A DNA stretch of 64,000 nucleotides from Apostichopus japonicus (taxonomy: Eukaryota; Echinodermata; Holothuroidea; Aspidochirotida; Stichopodidae). A model generated the notes under the pieces. It saw nothing but the letters and a program-made list of their open reading frames with translations. It did no database searches and had not been told where the DNA came from. The stretch lies in contig NC_092572.1 of the NCBI RefSeq assembly GCF_037975245.1, forward strand, positions 23,668,489 through 23,732,488. Direction: 5' to 3'. Shown here piece by piece: positions 26,448-37,420 of the stretch (position 1 is its first letter; every line of letters starts with the position of its first letter). Both the position numbers and the translations under genes were made by a program.

Positions 26448-27348
26448 TTGCATATTAGGGTTGGGGCCATTTATATTGTAACAACTACTTCTGGTTAACA
26501 AGCAGAAGTGTAGTGCATTGAAGTCATCGAAACCTCAATGCATTTTGCATTCTGGTTTTTATAGTTTTTTTGATTAATTCCTGCTGGGAAGAAGACTCCT
26601 GCTTGATAAAGAAACACACAAGATTCTGGTGCAATTAGTGTATTTCACAAGTTCATAAAATAAAGTTATTTGCATAAAGACGCTAGTATATAACATACAC
26701 CTCTGTCACAAAACAAAAAGAAAATTTAAAATTTATCATCTGATTTCAGTACTTAGTTGAATGCTTTTGAATTATTTCAGCCTTAGATATATATATATAT
26801 TATTTCCTGGAATATAAATTACACTGGTTTCCCCGAACACCTAACGGCACTTTTCGAAACTTTTCAGTTGACAGCTGACAATTTTGTCTCATAGAGAAAT
26901 AGTTTGTTACATTGATTTTGTTTCTTATTATATTATTCTCATATAATCTCCTTATATTTATGTTGTGCAAAATGTGCATGATTACCAAAGCAAGCAAGTA
27001 AAATACATCATTATAGAAGTTAATTTATAAAAATCAACACAGAAGCTGCCCTTAAAAAGACAACGTTATACTTTGCAAATTCAAGCTTTGGAGGGTGTCG
27101 ATACTATACTTACCAATTACTCTTTCAATACCGTACATGCCTTAAACTGATCCAGGAATTCTATGATCTTGGCACCTGTCTATATACATTTCTACTTTGA
27201 TGAGATTCTGTGCTCAGTGTCAGATATTGTCCTTGGTGCAGACCTTAACTAGGTGGTTCTCTGCTAGTGATGACATAAATCAGTGTTAAATTGATCAATA
27301 TTGAAGGATCTTTGATTGATCTCACACAGAACAGTACCACCTCATAAT
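26448..27348. other. Intergenic, no gene seen
   Basis: AT-rich unique-looking sequence with a short (TA)n run near 26788. I see no open frame or RNA I can support. Confidence 0.5.
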
Positions 27349-27510
27349 ATCCCCTCAAGTGAAACCACCTTAGAAAATAAGTACCATCTCAGATAGGAAC
27401 CACCTCAGATGAGTACCATCTCAGATAGGAACCACCTTAGATAAGTACCATCTCAGATTACTTTCACCTCAGATGAGTACCATCTCAGATTACTATGACC
27501 TTAAATAAGG
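27349..27510. repeat. 32-bp minisatellite
   Basis: The unit agtaccatctcagataggaa plus caccttaga/g-type sequence repeats with starts near 27381, 27413, 27445 and 27477, a 32-bp period, with partial copies at both sides. Confidence 0.85.
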
Positions 27511-29507
27511 CACTTATACCACCTCGTCGGATAAGGCACTTGGTACATAGTTTCTGTGCAGAAGACGGTGTACATCAATCAGAGCATTGATTCGTACAGC
27601 GATAGGGTTCTTGTACTCGCCAAGGGGTCCTCTACCTACCACATTGGACCTATTCATCCACGTTGCAATATTTTAATGATCATGTAGACCATACTTGAAC
27701 TCTGTTGACTTTTTGACCACCAATTTCAATAGGGTGTAACTTGTTGTGCTCACCAAGAGGGATTTACACACCAAAGTACATCAACCAAAATGTACTTTCT
27801 TGAGTTTACTAGCATGGTCACAAACAGGTCACAGGTCACAAGCAGGGGTGTCACAGACACCACCCATACACCATCGCATACATCTTGGAATCACCTCTTT
27901 GCATTGAGACGATTTTAGATAAATACTAAGTTTGCAAAGAACCTACTGGCTTTCCATGGTTACGTATATTATTTGATATACATTGTTTATAATCCAATGC
28001 TGAGCTTAAAGATAATCCAACCAATGCACCGCCCCCCCCACCCCTTCAGGATTCTCCCTAATGCCAATAACACCTTACAATCTTTACTGGTGGTAGTGAA
28101 AATGCTGCAACTGGCCTGAATAATTTGCATGGTTTTACCTGAAATGAGCAGCTACCTTTCAACACTTTACACCACGAAAAGTGATTGAATTTTGGAAATA
28201 ATTGAATAGAGATGTTTATATATATATATACAACCACAGAGAAGACAAACATTTTGACAAGTGACATGTTAGTGAACAGCATCTAGTAAAACAATGAAAA
28301 AGACATTCATATCAGGTGTCGCTGTTTTACAAAACTTACGATACAAGTAATACCATTGGTTGGATCTTTTGCAAACGGATTTTCTTTTATCACTTTCACT
28401 AAAAAGTTAATAAAAGGCACTAATCTTTTTGTTGCATAACAACTTTTAAGACCCATCCTGCCACCAATAAGAAAAGAAGAGTCGAAAAAAAAAGAGAAAT
28501 TACATTAAGTTTTCCTTTAAACAAATATCCCAGATCACCACATATAAGAAGATAATATACAGACATTGTTTAATGAAATGGAGCCTAAGACCGGCACTTG
28601 ATCTCATGAATAAATCTAAGAGGCCAGTAAAAGAGCTGATGTGTGTCCACGGAGGTTGCAGTGAAAGACACATCCCCATGTCTTACACACAGTAATGTCC
28701 ACTGAAAGTAATGTGTCCACATAACATCAACACAGGTTTCAAACCATTGATATATTTACAAATTGTAGAATTACCCTGATTGGGGGGTGGGGGTTGAATA
28801 TTGAAGGCTGGAATGAAGTGATATAGTTCTTTGTATAAACGGAAAGGCTTCCTGGCTTCTGGGTAGTACCTTGAAAAGTCCAGGACATTATGAAGAATAC
28901 CACATGGCAGGCAGACAGACAGACACACATAGGATATGAGTCTGGGGTAAAAAAAAAAAAAAAAAAAAAACGGAAATTGCGGTATAGGCTCCTGTTTGCG
29001 TATGCTACAGTGTGATAGGATAATAGCTTTTTTTCCCCAAGGTATAAAAGAAATCACAGATATTCTGCGAATTCGCGGATAAAGCTCATTGCATGTACAA
29101 GTCATAGGATGAGGACTTTACATCCATAGATAAGCAGGATCATACAGCAACTAGGAAAGCCAAGATGCTATGACAAATATAGGAAGTACTAATACTGGCA
29201 GGAGCTAATGAATACCAGGCACTTAAAATACACCATGACACAGAGGAACAGCACTCTGACCTGGAGAACCTAACAGGTCACCGGCAGGCAGCAACTTATG
29301 ATACAGAAAACCTTAGTACTAACATGTAAGCAGGGGTCTTAGAACATGGAGGATATAACTATATGGCAGGACTTGATTGACGACGCATCATCCTGACGAG
29401 ATCACATTCTGACAAACTCGAGACATCTTTACAATTGGAATGACGATAAGTCAGGTTTGTCATGAAGTGGATTCTTCCAGAGGACGCTGACTGGTGTAAG
29501 AGAGCAA
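27511..29507. other. Region downstream of the receptor stop codon, possible 3' UTR plus intergenic
   Basis: The part next to 29507 must include the 3' UTR of the minus-strand receptor gene, but I cannot place its end. The segment contains a 22-base A run at 28949-28970 on the plus strand, a (TA)n run near 28219 and a C-run at about 28032. The open frame at 28683-29105 is broken by homopolymers and not convincing. Confidence 0.4.
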
Positions 29508-29627
29508 TTACTCTAAGAACATCTCCATCATGATGGGACTGAGGACTGCACCTTGTAGCTGCATACTGAGCACATCTTCCAAGAAGACATCAGTAATGTT
29601 CTTAACATCCGTAAGTAACATAATCAT
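29508..29627 (-). CDS. Receptor last coding exon with AF-2 helix and stop
   Basis: 120 nt after TTTCATCAG| encode residues 404-442 and TAA. It begins MIMLLTDVKNITDVFLEDVL, equivalent to the helix 10/11 region of the family (K/L-x-x-L-T/x-D-L/V), and ends LSPIMMEMFLE, a textbook AF-2 activation helix with Glu438 as the charge-clamp residue. Phase 0 fits exon 4. Confidence 0.88.
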   Translation of the reverse strand: MIMLLTDVKNITDVFLEDVLSMQLQGAVLSPIMMEMFLE

Positions 29628-32600
29628 CTGATGAAAGGAATATACAAGAAAAGTAGTAGGATGGTGACTTCGAAGTTCGGCCACTTAAGACTTAAAACAC
29701 CCCAAAACTAAATCTTCTGGTATAAATCATTTGAAAATATACTTCATATGGTGGGAGAATTTTGTTATAGTACGATACACGGCCAAACTTTCTTTCCTGC
29801 AAACTGTTTTCACGTTGTTTTCCAAGAAGATTCTTCGTGATTGTGGAACTGGTATTTCTTGCTAGAGTATTGCGAAGTTCGGACACGCAACCCACAGTGT
29901 GGCGCTGGTGATAAAATTGGTGGCGCAGTTGCTTTTTCAGTAATTATAACAAACTTCATAGATCTTCGTCATTTTATTGACAAATATGTAAGTAATTTCT
30001 TGCACACGGGTCATTTTGGAGAGAAAATAACTGTAGCTTCGTACTTTTTGGTGAAATTTGACTCTTCCTGTAGATTTTCATGGTGAAATCGTGTATTTCT
30101 TAGGGTGTCCGAACTTTCGCAGTATGCCGAACTTCGCAATACTGACTATACCTCATCAAATAATTTTATCATGCTTAGTATAGTAGTTAGTGCTTAGTAG
30201 ATACTAGTAGTAAGATACTAGTAGTCATACACTAGTAGTAGTACATTTGTAATAGTACACTACTACTAGTAGTAGGTACTACTTCTAGTACTTCTAGTAG
30301 ATACTAGTAGTCATACATTAGTAGTAGTACCCTTGTAGTAGTACACTACTACTAGTAGTAGGTACTACTATTATTAGTAGTCATATATTAGTAGTAGTAC
30401 CCTTGTAGTAGTTCACTACTAGTAGTAGTAGGTACTACTATTATTAGTAGTCATATATTAGTAGTAGTACCCTTGTAGTAGTTCACTACTAGTAGTAGTA
30501 GGTACTTCTATTATTAGTAGTCATATATTAGTAGTAGTTCCTTTGTAGTAGTACACTACTACTAGTAGTGGGTACTACTAGTAGGTACTTCTACCAGTAC
30601 TACTAGCAGTACTTCCAGTAGTACTGCTAGCTACTCGATACCATTGACATAACACCACCAGCTTTTCGTCTGATTGGGTGGCAATTGTACATGATTTTAA
30701 GATGAAATCATGAAGGCATGAGATGATCTTAAATTTCAAACACACAGGTATTAGAAAGGATGTAGGTAAATTGGTGCATGTTAATATCTTATTTACAGAA
30801 TTAGTACATGAACAAACATAAACTTACTGAGTGGATGAGGAGTTGAGTCAGCCACCCCATTACACCTTCTCTGTGCTATATCAATTTCTTTGCTTGGGGG
30901 AGGGCTTTCAGGTTTCATTGTACCACTCCAGAAACAAGTGGGGAAAGGTAATTTCAAGAGAAATTCAGTTTTCTATATCTAGGTATAGTTTATATAGCAT
31001 AGTATTATTGTATAGTATGTATAGTATAGTATTATTGTATAGTATGTATAGTATATATAGTATAGTACATTATAGTATAGTACACATAGTACACATATAG
31101 AATTTAATATATTATAGTATATATTGTATTTTTAGTATATATAGTATGATATAGTTTAGTTTATAGTATAGTATATTATATATAGTACTATATTACAGTA
31201 TATTACAGTATATATAAAGTATATTATAATATATATAGTATATTATAGTACTATATATAATATACTATACTATAAACTGTACTATATCATACTATATATA
31301 CTATAAATACAATATATACTATATATTATACTCTATATGTATAATGTACTATATATACTAAACTATATATACTATACTATACATACTATACAATAATACT
31401 ATACTATACAATAATACTATACTATACATACTATACAATAATACTATACTATACATACTATACAATAATACTATACTATACAATAATACTATACTATACA
31501 TACTATACAATAATACTATACTATACAATAATACTATACTATACATACTATACAATAATACTATACTATACATACTATACAATAATACTATACATACTAT
31601 ACTATAAATACTATATACTATACCTAAATATAGAAAACTGAATTTCTTACTTATATTATAGTATATTTAAGTATATAGTATAGTATGTTATAGTATATAA
31701 AGAATATTATAGTATATAGTTTATTATAGAATGATGTATATAGTATATATAGTATATTACAGTATATATTTTTGATGTTATCATCAGTTACTCAAATAGC
31801 AGGATGCAAACCTTGGCAAAGTGTCCGACACTGTTATCTGTTCTCTTCTCGATGGAATGTCTGAGGGCTTGGAGCAGATCTTGTTGCATTTTCTCTACAT
31901 CCTCTGAATTGCACAGATCTTTACGCTCTGTAAAATGAAAAGGGCAGTCTCCAGAAATTATGTGCACCTTCTGTTACGGCCCCTCAAACTTCCTTGCATA
32001 CAGATAGAGCATATTTTACCCCTTATTAATGTACATGATATGTGTACAAATGGTATCATTTGACATGGTTTATGTAATAAAAAAACAAGTTACGTGCTAG
32101 CATGGCTGATGTATCAAATGTGTCATCAACCTAAATTACATGAGCATCTCATGTGAGCTTCTAACAGACTGTTTCTATCCAGCATGGGTTGGCAAACACA
32201 AAGTACCAACTAAATCAGATGTGAACATAGACAGCAAATGTACTTGTTACAGTAGCATGACTGGTGTACAAAAGGTGTCAACTGTCTGGTGGGAGCATAT
32301 AAAGCAACATTTCTTACCCAACAGGGGTTGGTGTACAAAAGGTGTCATCTGCCTTGTGGGAGCATATAAAGCAACATTTCTTACCCAACATGGGTTGGTG
32401 TACAAAAGGTGTCAACTGTCTGGTGGGAGCATATAAAGCAACATTTCTTACCCAACATGGGTTGGTGTACAAAAGGTGTCAACTGCCTGGTGGGAGCATA
32501 TAAAGCAACATTTCTTACCCAACATGGGTTGGTGTACAATAGGTGTCAACTGTCTGATGGGAGCATATAAAGCAACATTTCTTACCCAACATGGGTTGGT

Positions 32601-35528
32601 GTACAAAAGGTGCCATCTGCCTGGTGGGAGCATATAAAGCAACATTTCTTACCCAACATTGGTTGGTGTACAAAAGGTGTCAACTGTCTGGTGTGAGCAT
32701 TTAAAGCAATATGTCAACACAACTCAGTGTACACAAACTGCCCGACCAAACTTTGCCGTGAACCTAGCAAACAAGTTGGCTGGTGTACAAAAGGTGCCAT
32801 CTGCCTGGTGGGAGCATATAAAGCAACATTTCTTACCCAACATGGGTTGGTGTACAAAAGGTGTCAACTGTCTGGTGGGAGCAGTTTAAGCAATATGTCA
32901 ACACAAATCGGTGTACAAAAGCTGCCCGACTAAACTTTGTCGTGAACCTAGCAAACAAGTTGGCCGGTGTACAAAAGGTGCCATCTGCCTGGTGTGAGCA
33001 TATAAAACAACATTAAAACCCAACATGGGTTGGTGTACAAAAGGTGTCAACTGACCTGGTGTGAAGATAGATATAGCATAGAGCAGTGTCAGTTCAGCTC
33101 TGCTCGGCTTCAGTTTTGATACTTTAACGGCAACGTCGATCACCGAGCTGTAAATTCTCTTGAAACCGACCGAACTAACTTTTTCAAAGTCCCAGTTTTC
33201 CTCTGGCCAGAGTTCACTTTCAAATGTTTCTGTTTCAGGATTGTAGAGGCTAGCCGAGCTGATGATGACGTACTCTAAGAATGAAGCTTTGATCAGAGTA
33301 GCTTGGTCTTCCGTGGCCAGAGACAGAAATGCTGGCAGGTTCTTGGCAAAGTTTATCAAGTGTTTCAAAAGCCCCAACAAAACGTCCAGGGCTCTGATGA
33401 CTAGACTCTGCGATATTTCTCCGAATCCATTTGGCAATTCAATGGATTTCAGGTTCTCTGCTATGTGCTGTCCAACTTTTGAATGCATGTAACCCATCTG
33501 TTCTGACGATTGCGGTACAGTCTGAGGTAATGATGTAGAAGGCCCAGCTGATGTTGATGATGATGGTAATGATGATGATGATGACGACGACGACGATGAT
33601 GTTGACGACGACGATGATGTTGACGGTTGAGATTCTCCCTGAGACGAAGATGGGTTTGTGCCAGCTACTTCCTATGAGAGACAAGATTGGAAGAGGAAAA
33701 CATGTATTAGAATGCTATTGGATACAGGATGTGTCTTTGAAGACTTCTTTGATTTAACAGGCTACAGTATGTAAAGGGAGCTACACCTTGAATGCATTCA
33801 CATCTGTACAAAATAATCACACACATCGTTTAAGTAACTTACTGTTTGAGCTGACAAGGGTTGAGTAGCTGCTACTAGGTTAATAACTTACTGTTTGAGC
33901 CGACAAGGGTTGAGTAGCTGCTACTAGGTTAATAACTTACTGTTTGAGCTGACAAGGGTTGAGTAGCTGCTAATAAGTATGCATTCTTCACCATGTCTGC
34001 TAGGTCAGGTTTACTTCTTTTCTGCTTGTTGGGAGTCACCGTCGGAGCTTTATTCTCAGATTTGAAGAGAGCAGCCTCAGCGGCTGCCTTCTTTGTGATT
34101 GGCTTTCTCGTTTTTAATCTGTCTTTATCCCAAAGTCCTTAAAAAAAAAACAGACAAAAAACTTGTGAAACGTTTGTTTCCAACAGCTTCAATTTGAAGC
34201 CATAATACTTTCAAGGCTGTCAATTAAATACAGTCTTTGGATAGTAATATGACTGCACACAGCAAGAAGTCAAAAGTTGATTGTTCGATTAAACTTTCTG
34301 AAATGAACCAGCCATTTTCTGGTTGCCCTAGCAACTGAAAGGAAAAAAGCTAACAGTTCTAGAGTCTTTGGATACAAAAATGAATGCATTCAACTTCATT
34401 AGCCTGGAAACAGCAAACTTTGGTTGCCCTAACAACTCAACTTCATTAGCCTGGAAACAGCAAACTTTGGTTGCCCTAACAACTGAACGTCTTAACTGTC
34501 GTCTGGCTGTTTATAGTTTCAATGAATGCGAACACAGCATAAATGGGAAAAACTGAAAATGGTGACTACCTGTAAACCACATCGGCTGATTTCTAGTTAA
34601 CCCGGTCAAAACTTTACATAGTATATTCCCACTCCTTGTCAATTACATGCTCTGTTAATTGCCTTTGTTTTCATTAAGCACACCATCGCTTAACTGAAGC
34701 ATAATGGATATATTTTTTTCGTGTTGGACATATCCGTTAAAAAAAAATTATAGACATGATAACATTCTAGTTATGTGCCATATGCAGGACAGATATTTTC
34801 ACAGATCTGAATTAAAGGTTATAAGCCTGCATGATCGGCATCATCTACAAAAGTGTTACACACTTCAATTTCTTGTTTTCTCGTAAGAAATGAGCCCAAA
34901 CCTTCTCAATTTTGGGCTCAATCTGTTAAGATCGCTGAACACTACATGACGCAGGAGGGGGGGGGGGTTGGGTTGGGTGGGGGAGTTTCAGGCCTATAAC
35001 TGTTACCTGAGCTTGTAACAGATAAAACCAACCACCCTGGGTGATAAATTTGCATGTGACCTAAACAAGCTCCAGTTTTGTTTTGTGCTCTCTGATCAGT
35101 CGGTCTGTGTTCAGGGCTACGTCCGTCTTCGAGATCAAAGACTTTCCACGTCACGATTCTCGAGTCGGGTCAGGTCGGGATCAGGCGCATACGTGAGCTG
35201 CGGGGGCGGGCTTTAGTTTTCAGATAAAAGTACAATTTCACGGCTTACTCTCTATCTGCATGCCCATGTCAAAGCACTTCTTCATCCTACAGGCAGCGCA
35301 GTGTCTTCTGGTGTAGAGGTCCATATCGCAACGTTTCTGACTGCCCATCTCACACTTAAGATTCAGGTGATTGCGAGCGTTTCTCCTGAAGAACGTCTTG
35401 CATCCCTCACACGTCATGGCTCTGTAGTGCATGCCGTTGGCCTTATCCCCACAGACCACACATATAGGCGTATCATCAAGGCACGAAGTGTCCGCAGCCA
35501 TCTTATTCTTCTGATGAGACTTGGCCAT
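29508..35528 (-). CDS. Nuclear receptor, NR1-type ligand-activated transcription factor, five coding exons
   Basis: Joined coding exons (minus strand): 35249-35528, 33941-34137, 33056-33671, 31812-31927, 29508-29627; 1329 nt, 442 residues plus stop. All four introns have GT-AG ends and phases fit (1, 0, 1, 0). Residues 23-90 form the two-zinc DNA-binding domain (C23, C26, C40, C43; C59, C67, C77, C80), 94-217 a basic then Ser-rich hinge, about 245-442 the ligand-binding domain with the family signature FAKNLPAFLSLATEDQ (267-282) and an AF-2 helix (IMMEMF, 435-440). The product should bind hormone-response DNA in the nucleus and recruit coactivators through AF-2. The LBD resembles the NR1H/NR1I group. 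The P-box is EGCKT instead of EGCKG, and the C59-C67 spacing is seven residues, longer than the usual five. The ligand cannot be inferred. The start is the first Met after the acceptor; a 5' UTR exon must lie upstream. Confidence 0.9.
29866..30143. mobile_element. Small non-autonomous element with 17-bp inverted ends
   Basis: AGTATTGCGAAGTTCGG at 29866-29882 is perfectly inverted at 30127-30143. A second related motif, gtccgaactttcgcagtat, precedes the right end, and cgaagttcggcc also occurs at about 29671 outside. I see no clear target-site duplication, so boundaries are uncertain. Confidence 0.5.
30175..30625. repeat. TAG/CTA minisatellite, ~63-bp higher unit
   Basis: Dense tagtag/ctacta triplets with a repeated ~63-bp unit, (c/t)attagtagtcatatattag ... 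cactactagtagtagtagg, near 30370-30540. It lies in intron 4 of the receptor gene. Confidence 0.9.
30960..31646. repeat. Long AT-rich inverted repeat (TATAG/CTATA)
   Basis: The left arm starts gaaattcagttttctatatc followed by taggtatagt and TATAGTATAGTATTATTG units. The right arm is the reverse complement, ending actatacctaaatatagaaa then actgaatttc at 31646. The non-repetitive outer 30 bases also match, so the pairing is not only low-complexity chance. Open frames of YSIVLLYSM type are translations of the repeat. Confidence 0.85.
31812..31927 (-). CDS. Receptor exon 4, ligand-binding domain helices 8-9
   Basis: 116 nt between TTTACAG|AGCG and GCCAAG|GTTTGC encode residues 365-403: ERKDLCNSEDVEKMQQDLL then QALRHSIEKRTDNSVGHFAK. 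It is too short to appear as a long frame and was found by phase and family pattern. It follows ISIFTP exactly as in other receptors (IFTP-x-R near helix 8). The donor GTTTGC is the weakest of the gene. Confidence 0.88.
32264..33056. repeat. 67-bp minisatellite abutting the exon 3 donor
   Basis: Units start (gtgtacaaaagg) at 32264, 32331, 32398, 32465, 32532, 32599 and 32666 with exact 67-bp spacing, then more irregularly to 33033. Two longer variant units near 32700-32780 and 32885-32965 share cccgac(c/t)aaactttg. The last unit runs into the exon 3 splice donor. Open frames across it are artefacts. Confidence 0.95.
33056..33671 (-). CDS. Receptor exon 3, Ser-rich hinge and first half of ligand-binding domain
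   Basis: 616 nt encoding residues 160-364 plus one base of codon 365. The acceptor is TAG|GAAGTAGCT, phase 0. Residues from about 173 to 205 are almost only Ser and Thr, encoded by TCA/TCG/ACA triplets (the GAT/GAC repeat on the plus strand). LBD helix 3 to helix 8 follows: FAKNLPAFLSLATEDQ, then ATLIKASFLEYVIISSASLY, a beta-turn region YNPETETF, and ELTLLYAISIFTP. The donor is CCAG|GTCAGT, phase 1. Confidence 0.93.
33837..33983. repeat. 49-bp tandem triplication including the exon 2 splice donor
   Basis: acttactgtttgag(c/t)... starts at 33837, 33886 and 33935, a 49-bp period. The copy at 33935 contains the real exon end and donor. The other two lie in intron 2 and each carries an intact GTAAGT donor. 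Confidence 0.92.
33941..34137 (-). CDS. Receptor exon 2, basic hinge
   Basis: 197 nt encoding residues 94-159. The split codon A|GA gives R94, then LWDKDRLKTRKPITKK, an Ala-rich stretch, NKQKRSKP and a C-terminal helix-like segment ending SAQT. The Lys/Arg clusters fit the C-terminal extension and nuclear localisation typical of receptor hinges. The donor is ACA|GTAAGT, phase 0. The exon's last 18 bases and the donor are part of a 49-bp unit present three times. Confidence 0.88.
34138..35248 (-). other. Receptor intron 1 (1111 bp)
   Basis: GT at 35247-35248, AG at 34138-34139, with a ten-base T tract in front of the acceptor. It contains a 47-bp tandem duplication (34391-34484) and a G-run at 34958-34967. 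Confidence 0.85.
34391..34484. repeat. 47-bp tandem duplication
   Basis: caacttcattagcctgga ... ggttgccctaacaact occurs at 34391 and again at 34438, apparently without differences. A related ggttgccctagcaactgaa lies just upstream at 34321. Confidence 0.9.
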
Positions 35529-35537
35529 TGTTTTTTT
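35249..35537 (-). CDS. Receptor exon with start codon and DNA-binding domain
   Basis: The exon opens after a CAG acceptor (35538-35540) behind a ctctct tract, with nine bases before ATG at 35526-35528. The frame upstream stays open across those nine bases, so a longer N-terminus from an earlier exon is possible. It encodes residues 1-93, with both zinc fingers, recognition helix CEGCKTFFRRNAR and the TRRHCAACRMKKC second finger. It ends GAGA with donor GTAAGC, phase 1. Encoding both fingers in one exon is unusual, since many receptors have an intron between them. Confidence 0.93.
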
Positions 35538-35979
35538 CTGAGAGAGGAAAAAGGGAAGGATATATGAGTGAGCTTTGGAATGATGATTTAAAAGTTCATC
35601 AATTTGAATCAAAGTCTACATGCCAAGGAATTCCAGCCTTGCAAGGCTGCCATAAACCATGGTTAATGGTCCAGTCAAGAACCACAGAGGGAGGGCAGAT
35701 CAGGTGGATATTTTAGGAATCTCATTCTTTAACCAGGTGGTTCATTCAAGCATACCACAGATTGGTAAAATAGATGAATGCAAACATTGCTTGGATCTTA
35801 TGGACGATTTATGGAATCATAGCCTTCATTAGAATATTAATTCAAGAATCCAAGCATATGAACTTTATTCTATCCCTAATGAGGTAAATATAACTTATGC
35901 TCGTGCTAATTAATATTTATACATCAAAATAAAAGTATATATATACAATACAGGAAGTATTTTGTACAACAGTTGATCA
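35538..35979. other. Sequence upstream of the first coding exon
   Basis: The acceptor at 35538-35540 implies an untranslated first exon further right. I cannot locate it or a promoter from sequence alone. Confidence 0.4.
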
Positions 35980-37420
35980 TATGACTTCAGGAATCAAAGT
36001 GATCACACCAGGTTATTCATTCAAGAATCACAGCATGGATCAGACAGATAATATAAACACTACATTTAGGATCAGTAAGCCAATTCAGGAATCAAGGTGA
36101 TCATCAGGTGATTCATTCAAGAATCACAGCATGGATCAGACAGATAATATAAACACTACATTTAGGAACAGTAAGCCAATTCAGCAATCAAGGTGATCAT
36201 CAGGTGATTCATTCAAGAATCACAGCATGGATCAGACAGATAATATAAACACTACATTTAGGATCAGTAAGCCAATTCAGGAATCAAGGTGATCATCAGG
36301 TGATTCATTCAAGAATCACAGCATGGATCAGACTGATAACATAAACATTACATTTAGGATCAGTAAGCCAATTCAGGAATCAAAGTGATCACACCAGGTT
36401 ATTCATTCAAGAATCACAGCATGGATCAGACAGATAATATAAACACTACATTTAGGATCAGTAAGCCAATTTAGGAATCAAAGTGATCACACCAGGTTAT
36501 TCATTCAAGAATCACAGCATGGATCAGACATATAATATACACACTACATTGAGGATCAATAAGCCAATTCAGGAATCAAAGTGATCACACCAGGTTATTC
36601 ATTCAAGAATCACAGCATGGATCAGACATATAATATACACACTACATTTAGGATCAGTAAGCCAATTCAGGAATCAAGGTGATCATTTAAGAATCACAGT
36701 ATGGATCAGACAGATAACATAAACACTACATTTAGAACAGTAAGCCAATTCAGGAATCAAGGTGATCATCAGGTGATTCATTCAAGAATCACAGCATGGA
36801 TCAGACAGATAATATAAACACTACATTTAGGATCAGTCAGCCAATTCAGGAATCAAAGTGATCACACCAGGTTATTCATTCAAGAATCACAGCATGGATC
36901 AGACAGATAATATAAACACTACATTTAGGAACAGTAAGCCAATTCAGGAATCAAGGTGATCATCAGGTGATTCATTCAAGAATCACAGCATGGATCAGAC
37001 AGATAATATAAACACTACATTTACTGTAGGATCAGTAAGCCAATTCCGGAATCAAGGTGATCATTTAAGAATCACAGCATGGATCAGACAGATAACATAA
37101 ACACTACATTTAGGAACAGTAAGCCAATTCAGGAATCAAGGTGATCATCAGGTGATTCATTCAAGAATCACAGCATGGATCAGACAGATAATATAAACAC
37201 TACATTTAGGATCAGTAAGCCAATTCAGGAATCACGGTGATCATTTAAGAATCACAGCATGGATCAGACAGATAACATAAACACTACATTTAGGAACAGT
37301 AAGCCACTTCAGGAATCAAGGTGATCATCAGGTGATTCATTCAAGAATCACAGCATGGATCAGACAGATAATATAAACACTACATTTAGGATCAGTAAGC
37401 CAATTCAGGAATCAAAGCCT
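35980..37420. repeat. 96-98-bp tandem repeat array, ~15 copies
   Basis: The unit contains ggaatcaa(a/g)gtgatca, ggt(g/t)attcattcaagaatc, acagcatggatcagacagat, aatataaacactacatttag and atcagtaagccaattc. Starts of caatt are at 36081, 36177, 36273, 36369 and 36467. Some copies lack the middle (gatcatttaagaatcac). It lies directly upstream of the first coding exon, probably in a 5' intron of the receptor gene. Confidence 0.95.

Larger units (their letters stand above)
29628..31811 (-). other. Receptor intron 4 (2184 bp), repeat-filled
   Basis: GT at 31810-31811 and AG at 29628-29629. The intron contains a small inverted-repeat element (29866-30143), a (TAG)n minisatellite (about 30175-30625) and a long AT-rich inverted repeat (30960-31646). 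Confidence 0.82.

Noticed and set aside
31358-31582. YSIVLLYSM repeat protein
   Set aside because: Translation of the CTATA repeat arm inside a receptor intron.
32140-32933. Small proteins with repeated GVQKVSTVW / KATFLTQHG
   Set aside because: Translations of the 67-bp minisatellite in intron 3.
33439-33684. Ile/Val-rich membrane-like frame
   Set aside because: Out-of-frame reading of the Ser-coding triplet repeat in receptor exon 3.
35301-35567. Plus-strand frame opposite the DNA-binding domain
   Set aside because: Antisense shadow of the receptor exon.
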